From Perca fluviatilis (taxonomy: Eukaryota > Chordata > Actinopteri > Perciformes > Percidae): 64,000 nucleotides of DNA. Location of the stretch: assembly GCF_010015445.1 (NCBI RefSeq), contig NC_053114.1:21339224-21403223 (forward strand). Direction: 5' to 3'. Both the position numbers and the translations under genes were made by a program. The notes below the pieces were generated by a model, which did no database searches, was not told the origin of the DNA, and was given only the letters and a program-made list of their open reading frames with translations. Below are positions 1 through 11,098 of this stretch, piece by piece (the stretch's first letter is position 1; every line of letters begins with the position of its first letter).

Positions 1-1252
1 AAGTAGTTAAGTGGATTTATCACTCATTTCCCGTCCTCATGTTTAACAGAGGTTAAGTAGCCTGCAAATTAAACAGTTAATAGTGTGAAAGATGTGAAAC
101 ATTATCCACATAAATAATCAAACTATCAGCGCTTATAATTGTGTTTTTTCATAGACAACGTCACAGACGTATCAGTAAGTGAAGTGGAAACTTTGTTTTG
201 TAACGTTTTCACTTTGCCACGATACAGAGCCAGACAAGACTTTGCAGAAGGCCCGCACATTCTCACATCTGCTCAAAAGATTGCGTGACGGCCCGCACAT
301 TCTCACGTCAAGTTCATTTTTATAAATCACACCATATGCTGGAAAACAAGCTACGCAAGCTTTTCGTGCGTACGCAACGTTTATACACAAGGCCCCTGGA
401 GAGTCCGGTACAGACGGACTCTGCAAACGGAGATACCATCAGTGCTATACAGTAGAGCGTTCAGATCCAGTCAAATCAGCGCCAGTCGCATACAGAAGTG
501 ACTGTGGATGAGAGGGAGGCTGGCTGCTGAAAATCAGACATTTTGGCGCTCGTGATATTCTCTTGGCACTGGCTAAAACCTCCTTAAGGGGTGCCAAAAC
601 TCTCTCAATGCAGAAAAAACCCTGAATAAATAATCGGTAATAAATTCATAATACTAACCATTAAACTCCGGATGGACTGCAGCCGTCTTCTCTGCGGGGG
701 AAAAGATCGATGTGGGAACTTCTTCTTCTGTGTTAATTAGCGGATCGCAAACCACGTTTAAGGCTCATACCGCCACCTACATTACTGTATTTTTGCATTT
801 CAGAACCTTAGGAAATGGACAGCAGCCGACACGAATCCACACGCCCATTAACTCGATAATAAAGCCGTAAAGTAAGCCATCTTTTAACTCAGGACAGCGC
901 CACTTCTCATAAATACAGATAGGATTGGAGATGAAAAGTGTAACTGACACTTAACCGCAATCAACTTTGTAGGAAATTAAGAATCAATGCCACCTGTCTA
1001 GTAGCCTAGGCCTGGTGGTGGATGGCGATGCACTTGCATCATTAGGTTTTGCTTTTTTAATAACAAATCTGTCCATTTTGGTCTCACTCTGATTACCAAA
1101 CGCACATGCACGCACTGTATAGTGGGGGGATGGAGGTCACTAAAGGGGCGTTTTCATCCGAGAGACGCTGTGATTGGTGGATATGATATGGAGCAGGGGA
1201 CTGACAGCGACATAACCAATCACACTATGACAGACTCTCCACACACACACAC

Positions 1253-1297
<45 letters not shown>

Positions 1298-1740
1298 ACA
1301 AATATATCAATGTATGGGAAACACTGAAACCTAGCTAGTGGAAGTGGAGTGTGGGTCCATCCATCTAGAGACTTTCAGGACTCATTTCAAAAGAGCGAAA
1401 TGTGCGAAGGTCTTTAGATCTGGAGGACATAGTGGCAGTATTTGCCGTAGTCAAGGCCCGTAAGCAGCATTTGTAGAATTTAGAACATAATGGTGACAAA
1501 CTCTATCGGCCCCCTAGGAATTCTTGCCTGGGACCACAACAAACCCTAGAATCGCCACTGACCGGTGAGAAAATGTCACAGGGTTAGAGCTGGCTCATGC
1601 TTTAATGATTTCTTCACAACTAACTGATTGAAAAGTGGACATTGTATTTCTGCTCTGCAGGCCTCCAGGGGATCTCTGTGTCCTTAACTAAACACATCAT
1701 AATTCTCATAAAACCCTGTGCACAGCAAAAGAGTTACACA
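1..1740. other. No gene recognised; unannotated flank
   Basis: No exon with vertebrate-like coding potential was recognised here. The short open frames have no recognisable motif. The upstream exon(s) of the NKPD1-like gene, including its Walker A motif, would be expected on this side, but I could not find them; they may lie before the window. An (AG)n tract lies at about 1240-1297. Confidence 0.5.
1240..1297. repeat. (AG)n microsatellite with flanking (CA)n
   Basis: A short CA run grades into an almost perfect AG dinucleotide run. Simple sequence; no gene. Confidence 0.85.
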
Positions 1741-1741
1741 A

Positions 1742-3110
1742 ACATTACATTCATAAAGTATTAGGACCCCTTCACTTTTTCACATTTTAATAATGATGCA
1801 GCTTTATGCTAAAATCATTTAAATCCTTTTCCCCCTCGTCAATCTACACTCAATACATAATGACAAACCAAAAGCCAAGGCAAGGCAGTTTTATTTGTAT
1901 AGCACATTTCAGAAACAAGATTTTAAAAATGTTTTGACTAAAAAGACAAAACTGAATTATCACATTGACATAAGTATATAGACCCTTACGCAGTACAAAG
2001 TTGCAGCGATTACAGCCTTGAGTCTTCTTGGTTATGACTGGTTTCCTCCAGACATGATGCTTAGAGTTGAGGCCAAACAGTTCAATCTTGGTTTCATTAG
2101 ATCAGAGAATCTTGTTTCGCGTCTGAGAGTCCTTTAGGTGTTTTTTGCAAACTCCAAGCAGGCTTTTATGCATTGCTCACTGAAGAGAGGCTTCCATCTA
2201 GACACTCGGACATAAAGCCCAGATTGGTGGAGAGTTGCAGTCCTTCCATCGCCACACAGGATCTCTGGAGTTCAGCCAGAGTGACCATCAGGTTCTTGGT
2301 AGTCTATATCGACGACGTTTCATTTCTGGGATTGTTCTGGAAATTACGCCGGATGTCCCTAATTTTCGGCCGGATGTCCATTACATTACGCTTTCTATGT
2401 GTTGGCATTTTAAACTCCGGTCAATTTATGAGGACTATGGTTAACTGCTCCTCAGATCTCTGCAGGGTCATTCCAGACAGCTGTCCAATCTGAGTTTTCT
2501 GTTGCACGATTAAAACTACTTTTGAACAATCTAGCAATGCAAGACTAGGTTCTTGGTCACCTCTTTTACCAAGGCTCTTTGCTTGGGGGGGCTTAGCTCC
2601 AGGAGGAGTCCTGGTTGTTTAAAACTTCTATTTACGAATGATGGAGGCCACTGTGCTCTTGGAAACCTTTAATGCAGACTTTTTTGTAGCCTTCCCCAGA
2701 TCTGTGTGACGTGACATAATCCTGTCTCTGAGCTCTGCAGGAAGCGCCTTCGACCTTTTGGCTTGGTTTTTGTTCTGATATGCAGCTGTGAGAACTGTGT
2801 GCGCCTTTCCACTATTTGTCTAATCATTTGAATTGACCACAGGTGGACTCAAGGTGTATAAATATAACTCAAAGATGATAAAGAGAAACGGGAGGCACCT
2901 GAGCTAAATTTCAAGTGTCACTGCAAAGGGTGTGAACATTTGTTTTTTTCTTTTTAATACATTTGTTAAAATCCTGTTTTAACTTTTTCATTATGGGACA
3001 TTCAGTACATTGTTGATCGGGGTAATGAAAAACTTAAAAAAAAAATTTGCATAAGGCTGCAACAAAACAGAAAGTGAAGGGGTCTGAATACTTTGTGAAT
3101 GCTCTGTATA
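1742..3110 (-). mobile_element. Degraded Tc1/mariner-type DNA transposon
   Basis: The two ends are inverted copies of each other (around 1750-1780 and 3075-3105, core GACCCCTTCACTTT). The interior, read on the minus strand, matches the well-known fish Tc1-like transposase region. On the plus strand it reads as phrases such as AATCTTGTTTC and GAGAGTCCTTTAGGTG, and as the 'ATGATGGAGGCCACTGTG' segment. No intact transposase frame remains: there are internal deletions and stops. A separate 246-bp sequence is nested inside. Identification is by remembered consensus. Confidence 0.75.
2301..2546. mobile_element. Short element nested inside the Tc1 remnant
   Basis: The Tc1 remnant is interrupted by about 246 bp flanked by the 11-bp direct repeat AGGTTCTTGGT (2290-2300 and 2547-2557). 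That sequence should occur only once in the Tc1 element, so the repeat is a target-site duplication. The insert contains two close copies of GCCGGATGTCC and no obvious coding capacity. Its family was not identified. Confidence 0.6.
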
Positions 3111-3641
3111 TCCCAGCTCAAGGTGTGCTCACATCACACAACTTTTATATCTCCCCCCCCCCCGAACACATTTATGTCATATGGGATGTATAGTAAATAT
3201 AGTAATTACAAGTGGTTACCTTTCGCATAATACTGTGGCCAAACAATCCCCCTCAGTATAGACTGTAACAGAGCAAATGTGAGCAAATCAAATTACAATT
3301 TACACCAATGTCTGCAAAATGATAAGCATATTTTCGCCTCAAGAATGACGGCTGAACAGGTGCTACTTTGATCTTTAAAGATAAGACACATTTTTGAATT
3401 GAGGACATAGTCACCTTGCACAGGAAATATGTGCGACTCTCGTGGAGTCCGTGTTACCCAGAAGGTCTTGCAGCATAGTTGTAGCTTTGACATGTTGCAA
3501 GACAGAATAAAAAATATATATATATCCATTGTTCACAGACAAATTGTGCTTTTTGCACATAATATTTAAATAAACAGGCATATATATGTATTATCTTCTT
3601 TACGTCCAAGCCATTACCCAACATGTTGTTTTACCTGTCTC

Positions 3642-4209
3642 CAGTGTTTCCTCTAGGTTGATAGCATATTGGCGGTGCGCCACGGTAAAATTTCCAGCGC
3701 CACGGTATCAGAAATAGGGCAGACGCACAACAGGGTTTGCGTACACCACGCACCACCGTGAAATTTGACAGCTACAGTTTATTGTAAAATAGTGTTGGGC
3801 ACACTGACTTTGATGAATTTACTGTTTATCAGACCACAGATGAGACAAGAAGCTAAAGTTAGCTAACGCTGCTGTGACGGTTCCTCTGCCTCTGACTCCC
3901 GTTGCAGGAGAACGCTGTATTCCTCTGACACGCTGTATTAACGTTACCGTTTTCAAACCGTTTTCCAGGTTAGTGGGGGTGCATACCGCTCAAAACCAAC
4001 ATGACAAACGTAGCTAGGAATGTTCACTCAGCGTTTTGTTGCTAAACTGTGTGTAAAATGAGCGGTGACGTTAAATCACCCTACGGTACCTTCTATTTGG
4101 TGGATGGTTTGAAGGTAACGGTCGGCAACTAACATTAGCAGATAAGCCTGTACACTGACGTCCAATTACCCCCCCGCCACCGCTGAAAAAAATTCTAGAG
4201 GAAACACTG
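3642..4209. mobile_element. hAT-like MITE (CAGTGTTTCCTCTAG termini)
   Basis: About 568 bp with inverted ends: CAGTGTTTCCTCTAG at the left, and its inverted form (TCTAGAGGAAACACTG) at the right. TGTCTC lies immediately outside both ends (3636-3641, 4210-4215). The interior repeats a GGCGGTG/CCGCCACC theme near both ends. The element stops about 120 bp before the first recognised exon of the NKPD1-like gene. Confidence 0.7.
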
Positions 4210-4328
4210 TGTCTCTCTGCCTTGATGTACTGTATATTACTTGGTTTATACTTACATGTACCCCACCCAGCTATATCATTTATCCTAAATCTAAATGTAA
4301 ATAACATCAATGTTTTGTGTCTCTTCAG

Positions 4329-7300
4329 TGAACATGAAGCAGGAAGCTTTGAGGATTGAGAAGGAATATAAGGGAAGACACAAGCCTCGCTCAGTTACGC
4401 CTTCATTTAGTGGCTTTCTAGCACTCATTGGCCGAATGCTCTTCTACAGGCCCATTTGGACAGAGGAGAACCAGCAGCACCATAACATCAGGTTCATTCA
4501 TGTACATTTTAGTGCCTGGCATTTTGCAGGCAGTGACCTGCTTTGGGCCGGGCTAGCCATACGGCTGTTTCATGCCATGCAGATGAACTTTGGGAAATTA
4601 CAGATTGTACTCTACCGTGTGGCTCAACATAATGAAGAAGACGAAGTCAAGAACAAGGTTCGTAAATGTAACTTTTCTCAGTTAATAAGCAAAATCTACA
4701 GCCATGCTAGCGACTCTGTGTCTGTACTCGGGTGCAGCTGGGCTTTGAGCTAAATGCATGCCAACATGCTTACAATGACATTATATACATGCTACGGTGT
4801 CACAGGTTCACCATGCTCACCATCTTAGTTTAGCACGTGGACATAAATCTAAGTACTGTATCTAGACCCTGTTTTTTACATTTCGTAGATAATTATTCCC
4901 ATTGAAAATTGATGACAGTAAGGTCCCTGTTATTGTCATGCATTGAAGTGGAATGGCAGCTCAAGTCCCAGTAGCTGATACCTCAAAACCTTAGCAGAGA
5001 AAATATATTAGAATATCTGCAGAGATGGAAACGGTAGAATATTTTACTCAAGTCAAAGTACGGTTACTTTAAAGACATTTTACTCAAGCTTAAGTAAAAT
5101 TATTTGTGTACAAATGTACTTATATAGGTAAAAAGTAGTTCAGTTAAAATGGACTTAGTAAATGTTACTGCAATCATTTTTTAAAAGGGTGGAGGGGGGG
5201 GGGGGTAATGAAAGCAAAAATGCATATTATGATGATGTGAGAGGATATAAGACCTATTAAATTAAAAAACACATTTAGGCTACAAAAGGTGCATTAACAT
5301 GTCAACATACACACATCCCACCACAGAGCCCCTCTGTCCAAACCAATAACAGGCCTATATAGCACTTTGCAGCCTGTGCAGTGTGCACACAGAGCTGATT
5401 ATTAACCAGTAGCTATACAACCGGAAAAAGAGGACAAAACTAAGACAATTACACTAACATGACCGACAGCAAAGACATAAAAAGAGTTATGTAACTACAC
5501 CTCAGCGGATGCAACAATAAATATTAAAAAGCAACAAATGAAATAGCCTCACACTTCTTACAGAACCAACAGCAGAATGGCTTACGTGCAGTTTAGTGTC
5601 ACAAATTATTAGGGTTGGGTACCGAAACTCGGTGCCAATAGGGAACCGGTGCCGATGTAAACGGTAGTAACGAGACCGAATAAGAACGAAAGTTTCGGTG
5701 CCTCATTTCGGTGCTTGACTTTACACTACACCTGACAGCATGTAACGTTAGCCTACCTTTAGCTAGCAGCTGGATTAAACACCGGTAAAATGCTGACAGC
5801 TAACGTTATAGAGGGGACCGTTCGTTTCAAGCTGTGGCACCTAGGCTGTGGAACTCACTGCCTCCTTCCGTACGCTGCTTGGATTCAGTGACAAATTTTA
5901 AAACTCAGTTGAAAACTCTTCTTTTTAAAGAGGCGTTTCAATAGACCATAGGGTGATTAGGCCGGTTTTATTGTGTCCTAAGTGTCTTTTCTGATTATGT
6001 ACTGCAATGTATAAATGTTGTGTATCCACCCATTTGTTGTGAAGCACTTTGTGATTTTTATCTGTGAAATGTGCTATACAAATAAATTTTACTTACTTAC
6101 TTACTTACTTAAACAGTGTAGGCCTAAAGCGTGACTGTATTTCACTGTGGAGGACTTCAACAGCGGGATGTAACAGTCTGCAATGCAGCGCAGCAGCTGC
6201 CGTTGTCGGAATTCATAGATATACAGTATGTTTATATGGTCGGAATTAAACAACACAGACGGTGCTTTCACTTGCAGCTGCCGTCGTCGGAATTAAACAA
6301 CACAGACGGGGCGTTCACTCGCAGCTGCCGTTGTCGGAATTAAACAACACAGACGGTGCGTTCACTTGCAGCTGCCATTGTCGGAATTAAACAACACAGA
6401 CGGTGCATTCACTTAAAACAGGTAGCCTCGTGGTGCATTCACAGTAATTGTAAAATACCCTTTTCCCATCTGGGGTTCAACAGCAATATACTGGTGAAAT
6501 AAGTTATTGTTATTGTTATAGTTATTACATTATTATTAAATCTTTCTTTTTTTTTACTTTATTGAAAAGTACCGGTTCAGGCACCGTTTAGGCACCGGCA
6601 CCGTTTTAAAAGTATCGATTTAGCACCGGAATCGAAAAAAAAAAAAAACGATACCCAACCCTACAAATTATTTTCCAAAAACTTAGTGTAGCTACCAAAT
6701 GATGAGGGTCTTATTTGAGACAGGTTAAGGTTAGGGGTAGGGGTAGGGTAGCACAAGTGGTTTAGCAAGTTCATAATTAATTAAGGACATTGTATGGGGA
6801 ATTTGGGACACTAAACTGCACGTACACCCAGCAGAACAAAACAATGCCAAGGCAAACATGACATGTATAAACAATAACAACTCCACAGGAGCTGCAGCCA
6901 CAAACACACGTGTTAAAAAAAAAACACATGCACACAACGCTACGTTGAAATCTTCCTCTGGAGGAAGAGCGTTTGGCTCAACTGTCTGAACGTGAGTCTT
7001 GAGCACAGCGAAGTCCTCCACAATCTGCTCATCCATTTTCAAAGCGTAATACATCTAGTCCACTCAGCCTCTCGGTCCCACTATAACCAGTCCACTCAGC
7101 CTCTCGGTCCCACTATAACCAGTCCACTCAGCCTCTCGGTCCCACTATAACCAGTCCACTCAGACTCTCGGTCCCACTATCCACTCAGCCTCTCTGTCTG
7201 TTTTCAAACATTTTAGCTAAATATGAGGCTCTGATAGTCGCTGTGACAGAGATTATTGTTAAAACAGCAGAAAGGCCTCAGATATATCACTAAAGGTAAA

Positions 7301-10300
7301 AGTTCCTCAGTTAATGTGAAGTCACACTGGAGAATGCACCATGTTCATTTCATCATTTAGCGTTAGCCACACCCAGCATGCACCTGCTCACACCAAATTG
7401 TGGGTGTGTTTGATTTGGGTCACTTAGCGTGTTAGCCGGGTGGTGCATTAAACCAGGAATTCTTTAAAGTAGATTTTTTTTTTTTTAACCTATGTGCGGA
7501 GGTACATCAATGCTAACTTTCCATTCTCACATGGTTTATCTGGACTTTGGTTGACTTTTGTTTTTACTCTGTAACGGATGTAACTTGAAATAAATATTTA
7601 ACAAAATAATAACAAAATTAAGTAAAAGTAAAAAAATTAAATATAGGCACAAATACAAGCGTAGGCTACACAAAAAAGACTTTCTTACAATTACAATAGT
7701 AAATGTAATTTGTTATTTTCACCCCTGAAGATATGTATTGTAAAAAGTGAAATTTTGACCTGATGATGGCGCTGGATGAAAAGTCAGGGGATCTCCAAAG
7801 GTATTAGGATTCATAGTCTGGGCACCATAAATGCATGTCAAGGCAATCTATAAGGTTTTTATTGATATTTCAGTCTTAACCAAAGTGGAGGACCAACCAA
7901 CAAACCAACCAACAACAATGCAATCTCTAGGAAACATTGGCATCTAACCTAGAGCTGGGCAATATATCAATATTATATCAATATCATGATATGAGATTAG
8001 ATATCGTCTTAGATTTTGGATATCTTAATATCGTGATATGGCATACATGTTGTCTTTTCCGTTTTAAAGGCTGTATTACAGTAAAGTGATGTCATATTCT
8101 GAACTTGACTGTTCTAGCTGTTCTATTATTTTATTATTATTTACCCACTTAGACATTATATCCAAATTACTGATGGTTATTTATCAAAGAGCTCATTGTG
8201 TACATATTTTGTGAAAGCACCAATAGTCAACTGTACAATATCATTGCGGTATCGATATCAAGGTATTTGGTCAAAAATATCGTGATATTTGATTTTCTCC
8301 ATATCGCCCAGCCCTAATCTAACCTGCCTAACCCTTCTGAACTGCTTCCCATTGGCTGTGTTTTTGTTTTTGTTTGTTTTTTAATTCAGACAGTGGAGAA
8401 TGGTCCCAACCATTGGAGGTCCAAAAAAGTTTGCTGCTGCCCTCTGTGGTTTCTCGTCCTGTCCATTCTTGTGGTACCAATTATCGTCCTGATATTCCTG
8501 TTGACTTTTGGCCTTCCCAAACCTGAGGTGAAACCAGACGGGGCGGTGAATGGAACAAACAGCCAGGTGGATGTGCTGGAGGGCCTGGCCATCGCTGCCT
8601 TTGGAGTCCCTGCAGCAAGCGCATTGAGGTTTGTCTTTCTGATTGGTAAGAACCTAATCTTCAACCAGGAGAAGAACATAAAGAAGGGGATGGACAATGA
8701 GCGGGTCAGCAGCCATCTGGGCTTCATGAACGAAGTGAGGAAGGAAATGTGGTTTCTGTCTCGATTCATCCAGTTTATGGAGGTGTTTGAGAGGAGGAGG
8801 ATCCGGGTGGTACTGCAGATCACCAATCTGGACCGTTGCTCCCCCCGAAAAATTGTCGCAGTTCTGGATGCCATCAACATTCTGCTTTCAGATGAAGAAT
8901 GTCCATATATTTCTATTCTGGCCGTCAACCCAGATGTTCTTGTGGAGAAAGTGAACTATGCAGATGGCTGCTTTAGCAAAGAGGACAGAGCGTACGCACT
9001 GTTGCACCGCATCGTGACTCTGGCCTTCACGGTCCCACCGCTGTGCGATGATTCAAAGCGCAGTTTATTTTACAGCCTCACCAGTAATTCAAAACACCCT
9101 GAGGACATAAGCACGAGCGGAAATAAACGTAGAGCTGGGGGCCTCGAAAAGACATCTTCCTCAGATTTACATTCAGAGGAGATTGCATTGGAAACGAAAG
9201 AGTCATATCCACTGATGGATAAAAATACAGCAGACCTGGATGTAAATGAGGAGGAAGTAGAAAAGTTGGTCGGGAGCATCCTGACCAGCAGTGAAAGGAA
9301 TCTAAACACGTACATGTTTGAGGATGCCATGTCGATGAGGAGGGCGATCAACTCCATTCAGGTGACTGTGATAATCATGAAGACTTTAAAGAAAGAGCTT
9401 CCTCAACCAGAATACATCGCAGCATGGGTGGTCTTGGCCAATCAGTGGCCTTGCCGCCTCAGCTGGATCATCCAGTGTGTGGAAGACGCTCAGCAGAGAG
9501 CAGATATTGATCGTGACTATTCGGCAAACGCTGACGATTCAAAGACCTTGTGGACGGTGTTCAGCGAGTCCAGGGCAGAGCTGTATGTGATGAGTGCACA
9601 GATTGAAGACCTGCTCGAGCAGGACGGAGATCCTGAGATGTTTGAAAAATTCCTCACGGTAGATTTCCAATTCACTGTGAAGGACTTGAAGACATTTGAA
9701 GAGGCGACGGTGAATCTGGATCATTCAATTAGGAAGGAGCTGGCTCACATCAGAGGGACATCCAGACTGAAGGATTCTGGTTGGATGAGGAACCTAGCTC
9801 CTCTGCCAATCACAACTATCATCAATATGAAGAAAGAGGATGTATGTGAAGAGGTAAGAAACTTCTTTGAAGTTATAATCTTTAAGATTTCAGTCCTGGT
9901 TGATTTGCTGTGGTGATATCAACAAGTGCAGTGTAACACTTCTTGAGCAGCTCCTTTATCAGAAATACAACAGCTGGTTTTTAACAACCAACTCATGTTA
10001 TTTTGATGAAGATGTTAGTCAATAATTTGCCTTTTACTATCGTGACATGAGCAACCACAATCTGATTTTCCCATGGCGCGAGGAGTTGGAGGTGTGCAGC
10101 CAGTTGGCTACAGCTCACAGTGGCTACTGCGACATTCAGTGAACGATCACTGTCAGTGCTAACCTTTGTGACAAAAACATTGCATTTCCTGTAACTGCTT
10201 ACCCTCTGTGTCACCAGTTCAATGTTTTTTTTTTTCTTTTATGTGAAGCAGCAGTAGTAGAAAATGTTTATAGTAACAGTAACCTAATACAGCTGCAGAT

Positions 10301-11098
10301 CTAGAGTTTGGTGAGTGATCAGTGAGTCTGTTATTAATAAGTTATTAAGTAATACAATTACAAATAGTAACACTGAATTACATGCCGCATCATTTCTGTG
10401 AAACCCTTGTGCATAGGTAGTCCATTTTAATCAAGCCCGGTAATTGCGGACACCGCCACTAACAATGTAAATTACTATATATATTGAACTTAAATACATT
10501 GAATGACTTTTGCTGAAAAATGCTTGCTTGCTTCGCTGAACATAAATAGTATCCAAAAAACAGGGTATAATTTTTTTTAATTTAAATCCTTAGTATTGTA
10601 AATTTATTCTACCTTTGTTACAAAGCAGTATTGAAATGTTTATTCAACTCACACAATGGTAGAAAAACAAGACTATGTTTGGACTTTTGCATGTGCAACA
10701 AAGAAAAAAATGGGACGTTTAGATCAATTCAGTTATTTCAGGGAGGATTAGGAAGTCATTTATATTACGTCTCTGTGTTTATAATGCTTAAATGTTCTTA
10801 TTTTTCCTAGTTGGAGAGGATGGAATACCCCCGTAAGTACATCGATACGGTGAAAAGCCATAACCTCAACGGTGCGGCACTGGTCTTTGGTGATGCAGAT
10901 GATCTTAAAGACCTGCTAGATATGACCTTTGGTGAATGGGCAACTTTCAGACTCCACTTCCTGGGTTTACCGTCACATCTCCGACCACAACACAAGAACA
11001 TGGCACTGACACATTCTCATCCTCAGAACAAGCTGTCTGGAGGTCCCCTCCATGTTTCCACTCAGTATTTATCTAATCCCAATCTGATTAACAGCTAA
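4329..11098 (+). CDS. NKPD1-like KAP-family P-loop NTPase (5' incomplete)
   Basis: Three exons are visible: 4329-4657, 8390-9853 and 10811-11098 (TAA), joined in consistent phases to give about 692 residues. Exon 1 has an AG acceptor and enters in the middle of a codon, so at least one upstream exon, expected to carry Walker A, is missing. Exon 2 begins with a cysteine-flanked transmembrane helix (WFLVLSILVVPIIVLIFLL) and a second hydrophobic segment (LEGLAIAAFGVPAASALRF). The Walker B-like strand reads RVVLQITNLDRC and is followed by ISILAVNPDVLV, as in KAP/NKPD1 proteins. The canonical acidic pair before LDR is replaced by T-N, so catalysis is doubtful. Exon 3 encodes a SAM-like C-terminal segment (NLNGAALVFGDADDLKDLL, FGEWATFRLHFLGLP). 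KAP proteins are membrane-associated P-loop ATPases; the NKPD1 role is poorly defined. This could be one of several teleost NKPD1 paralogues, so no symbol is given. Confidence 0.8.
5813..6112 (+). mobile_element. L2-like LINE 3' end nested in the MITE
   Basis: The frame reads ...LWNSLPPSVRCLDSVTNFK-like residues followed by a stop, typical of the C-terminus of fish L2/CR1-type LINE polyproteins. A 3' UTR follows, ending with GTGCTATACAAATAAA and a short (ACTT)n tail, as L2-class elements do. Only about 300 bp remain (5' truncated). Confidence 0.7.
6237..6412. repeat. Minisatellite, about 4 units
   Basis: Unit of about 46 bp containing GGAATTAAACAACACAGACG and CACTTGCAGCTGCC, repeated around four times with a few substitutions, inside the TAGGGTTGGGTA MITE. 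Confidence 0.8.
7052..7197. repeat. Minisatellite, about 4 units of 32 bp
   Basis: The unit CAGTCCACTCAGCCTCTCGG plus TCCCACTATAAC is repeated in tandem with a shortened last copy, within an intron of the NKPD1-like gene. Confidence 0.85.
7740..7915. repeat. Interspersed fish repeat fragment
   Basis: The segment has the layout of a common teleost interspersed repeat: GAAATTTTGACCTGATGATG at the left, a stretch similar to GGCACCATAAATG in the middle, and a short (AACC)n-like run at the right. Assigned from memory; family name uncertain. Confidence 0.4.
7950..8316 (+). mobile_element. hAT MITE, TAGAGCTGGGC family, copy 1
   Basis: 367 bp; ends TAGAGCTGGGCAATAT and ATATCGCCCAGCCCTA; 8-bp target duplication ATCTAACC on both sides (7942-7949, 8317-8324). 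The interior is rich in ATATCGATAT and CGTGATAT palindromes. It ends about 70 bp upstream of the large NKPD1-like exon. Confidence 0.9.

Larger units (their letters stand above)
5610..6663. mobile_element. hAT MITE (TAGGGTTGGGTA termini) carrying nested repeats
   Basis: Perfect inverted ends TAGGGTTGGGTA...TACCCAACCCTA, bounded by the 8-bp target duplication CAAATTAT (5602-5609 and 6664-6671), which is diagnostic for hAT transposition. It lies in the first visible intron of the NKPD1-like gene. It has been enlarged by an L2-like LINE 3' end and a minisatellite, both listed separately. Confidence 0.85.

Noticed and set aside
2173..2493. 106-residue open frame
   Set aside because: Spans the boundary of the Tc1 remnant and its nested insertion; chance frame.
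6064..6343. Short open frames at the L2 tail/minisatellite
   Set aside because: Repeat-derived sequence without a protein motif.
7052..7197. Regularly spaced repeats resembling a CRISPR array
   Set aside because: The units are contiguous with no unique spacers, in a vertebrate intron; a minisatellite.
8386..9724. Minus-strand frames opposite the NKPD1-like exon
   Set aside because: The plus-strand frame has recognisable KAP motifs; the antisense frames have none.
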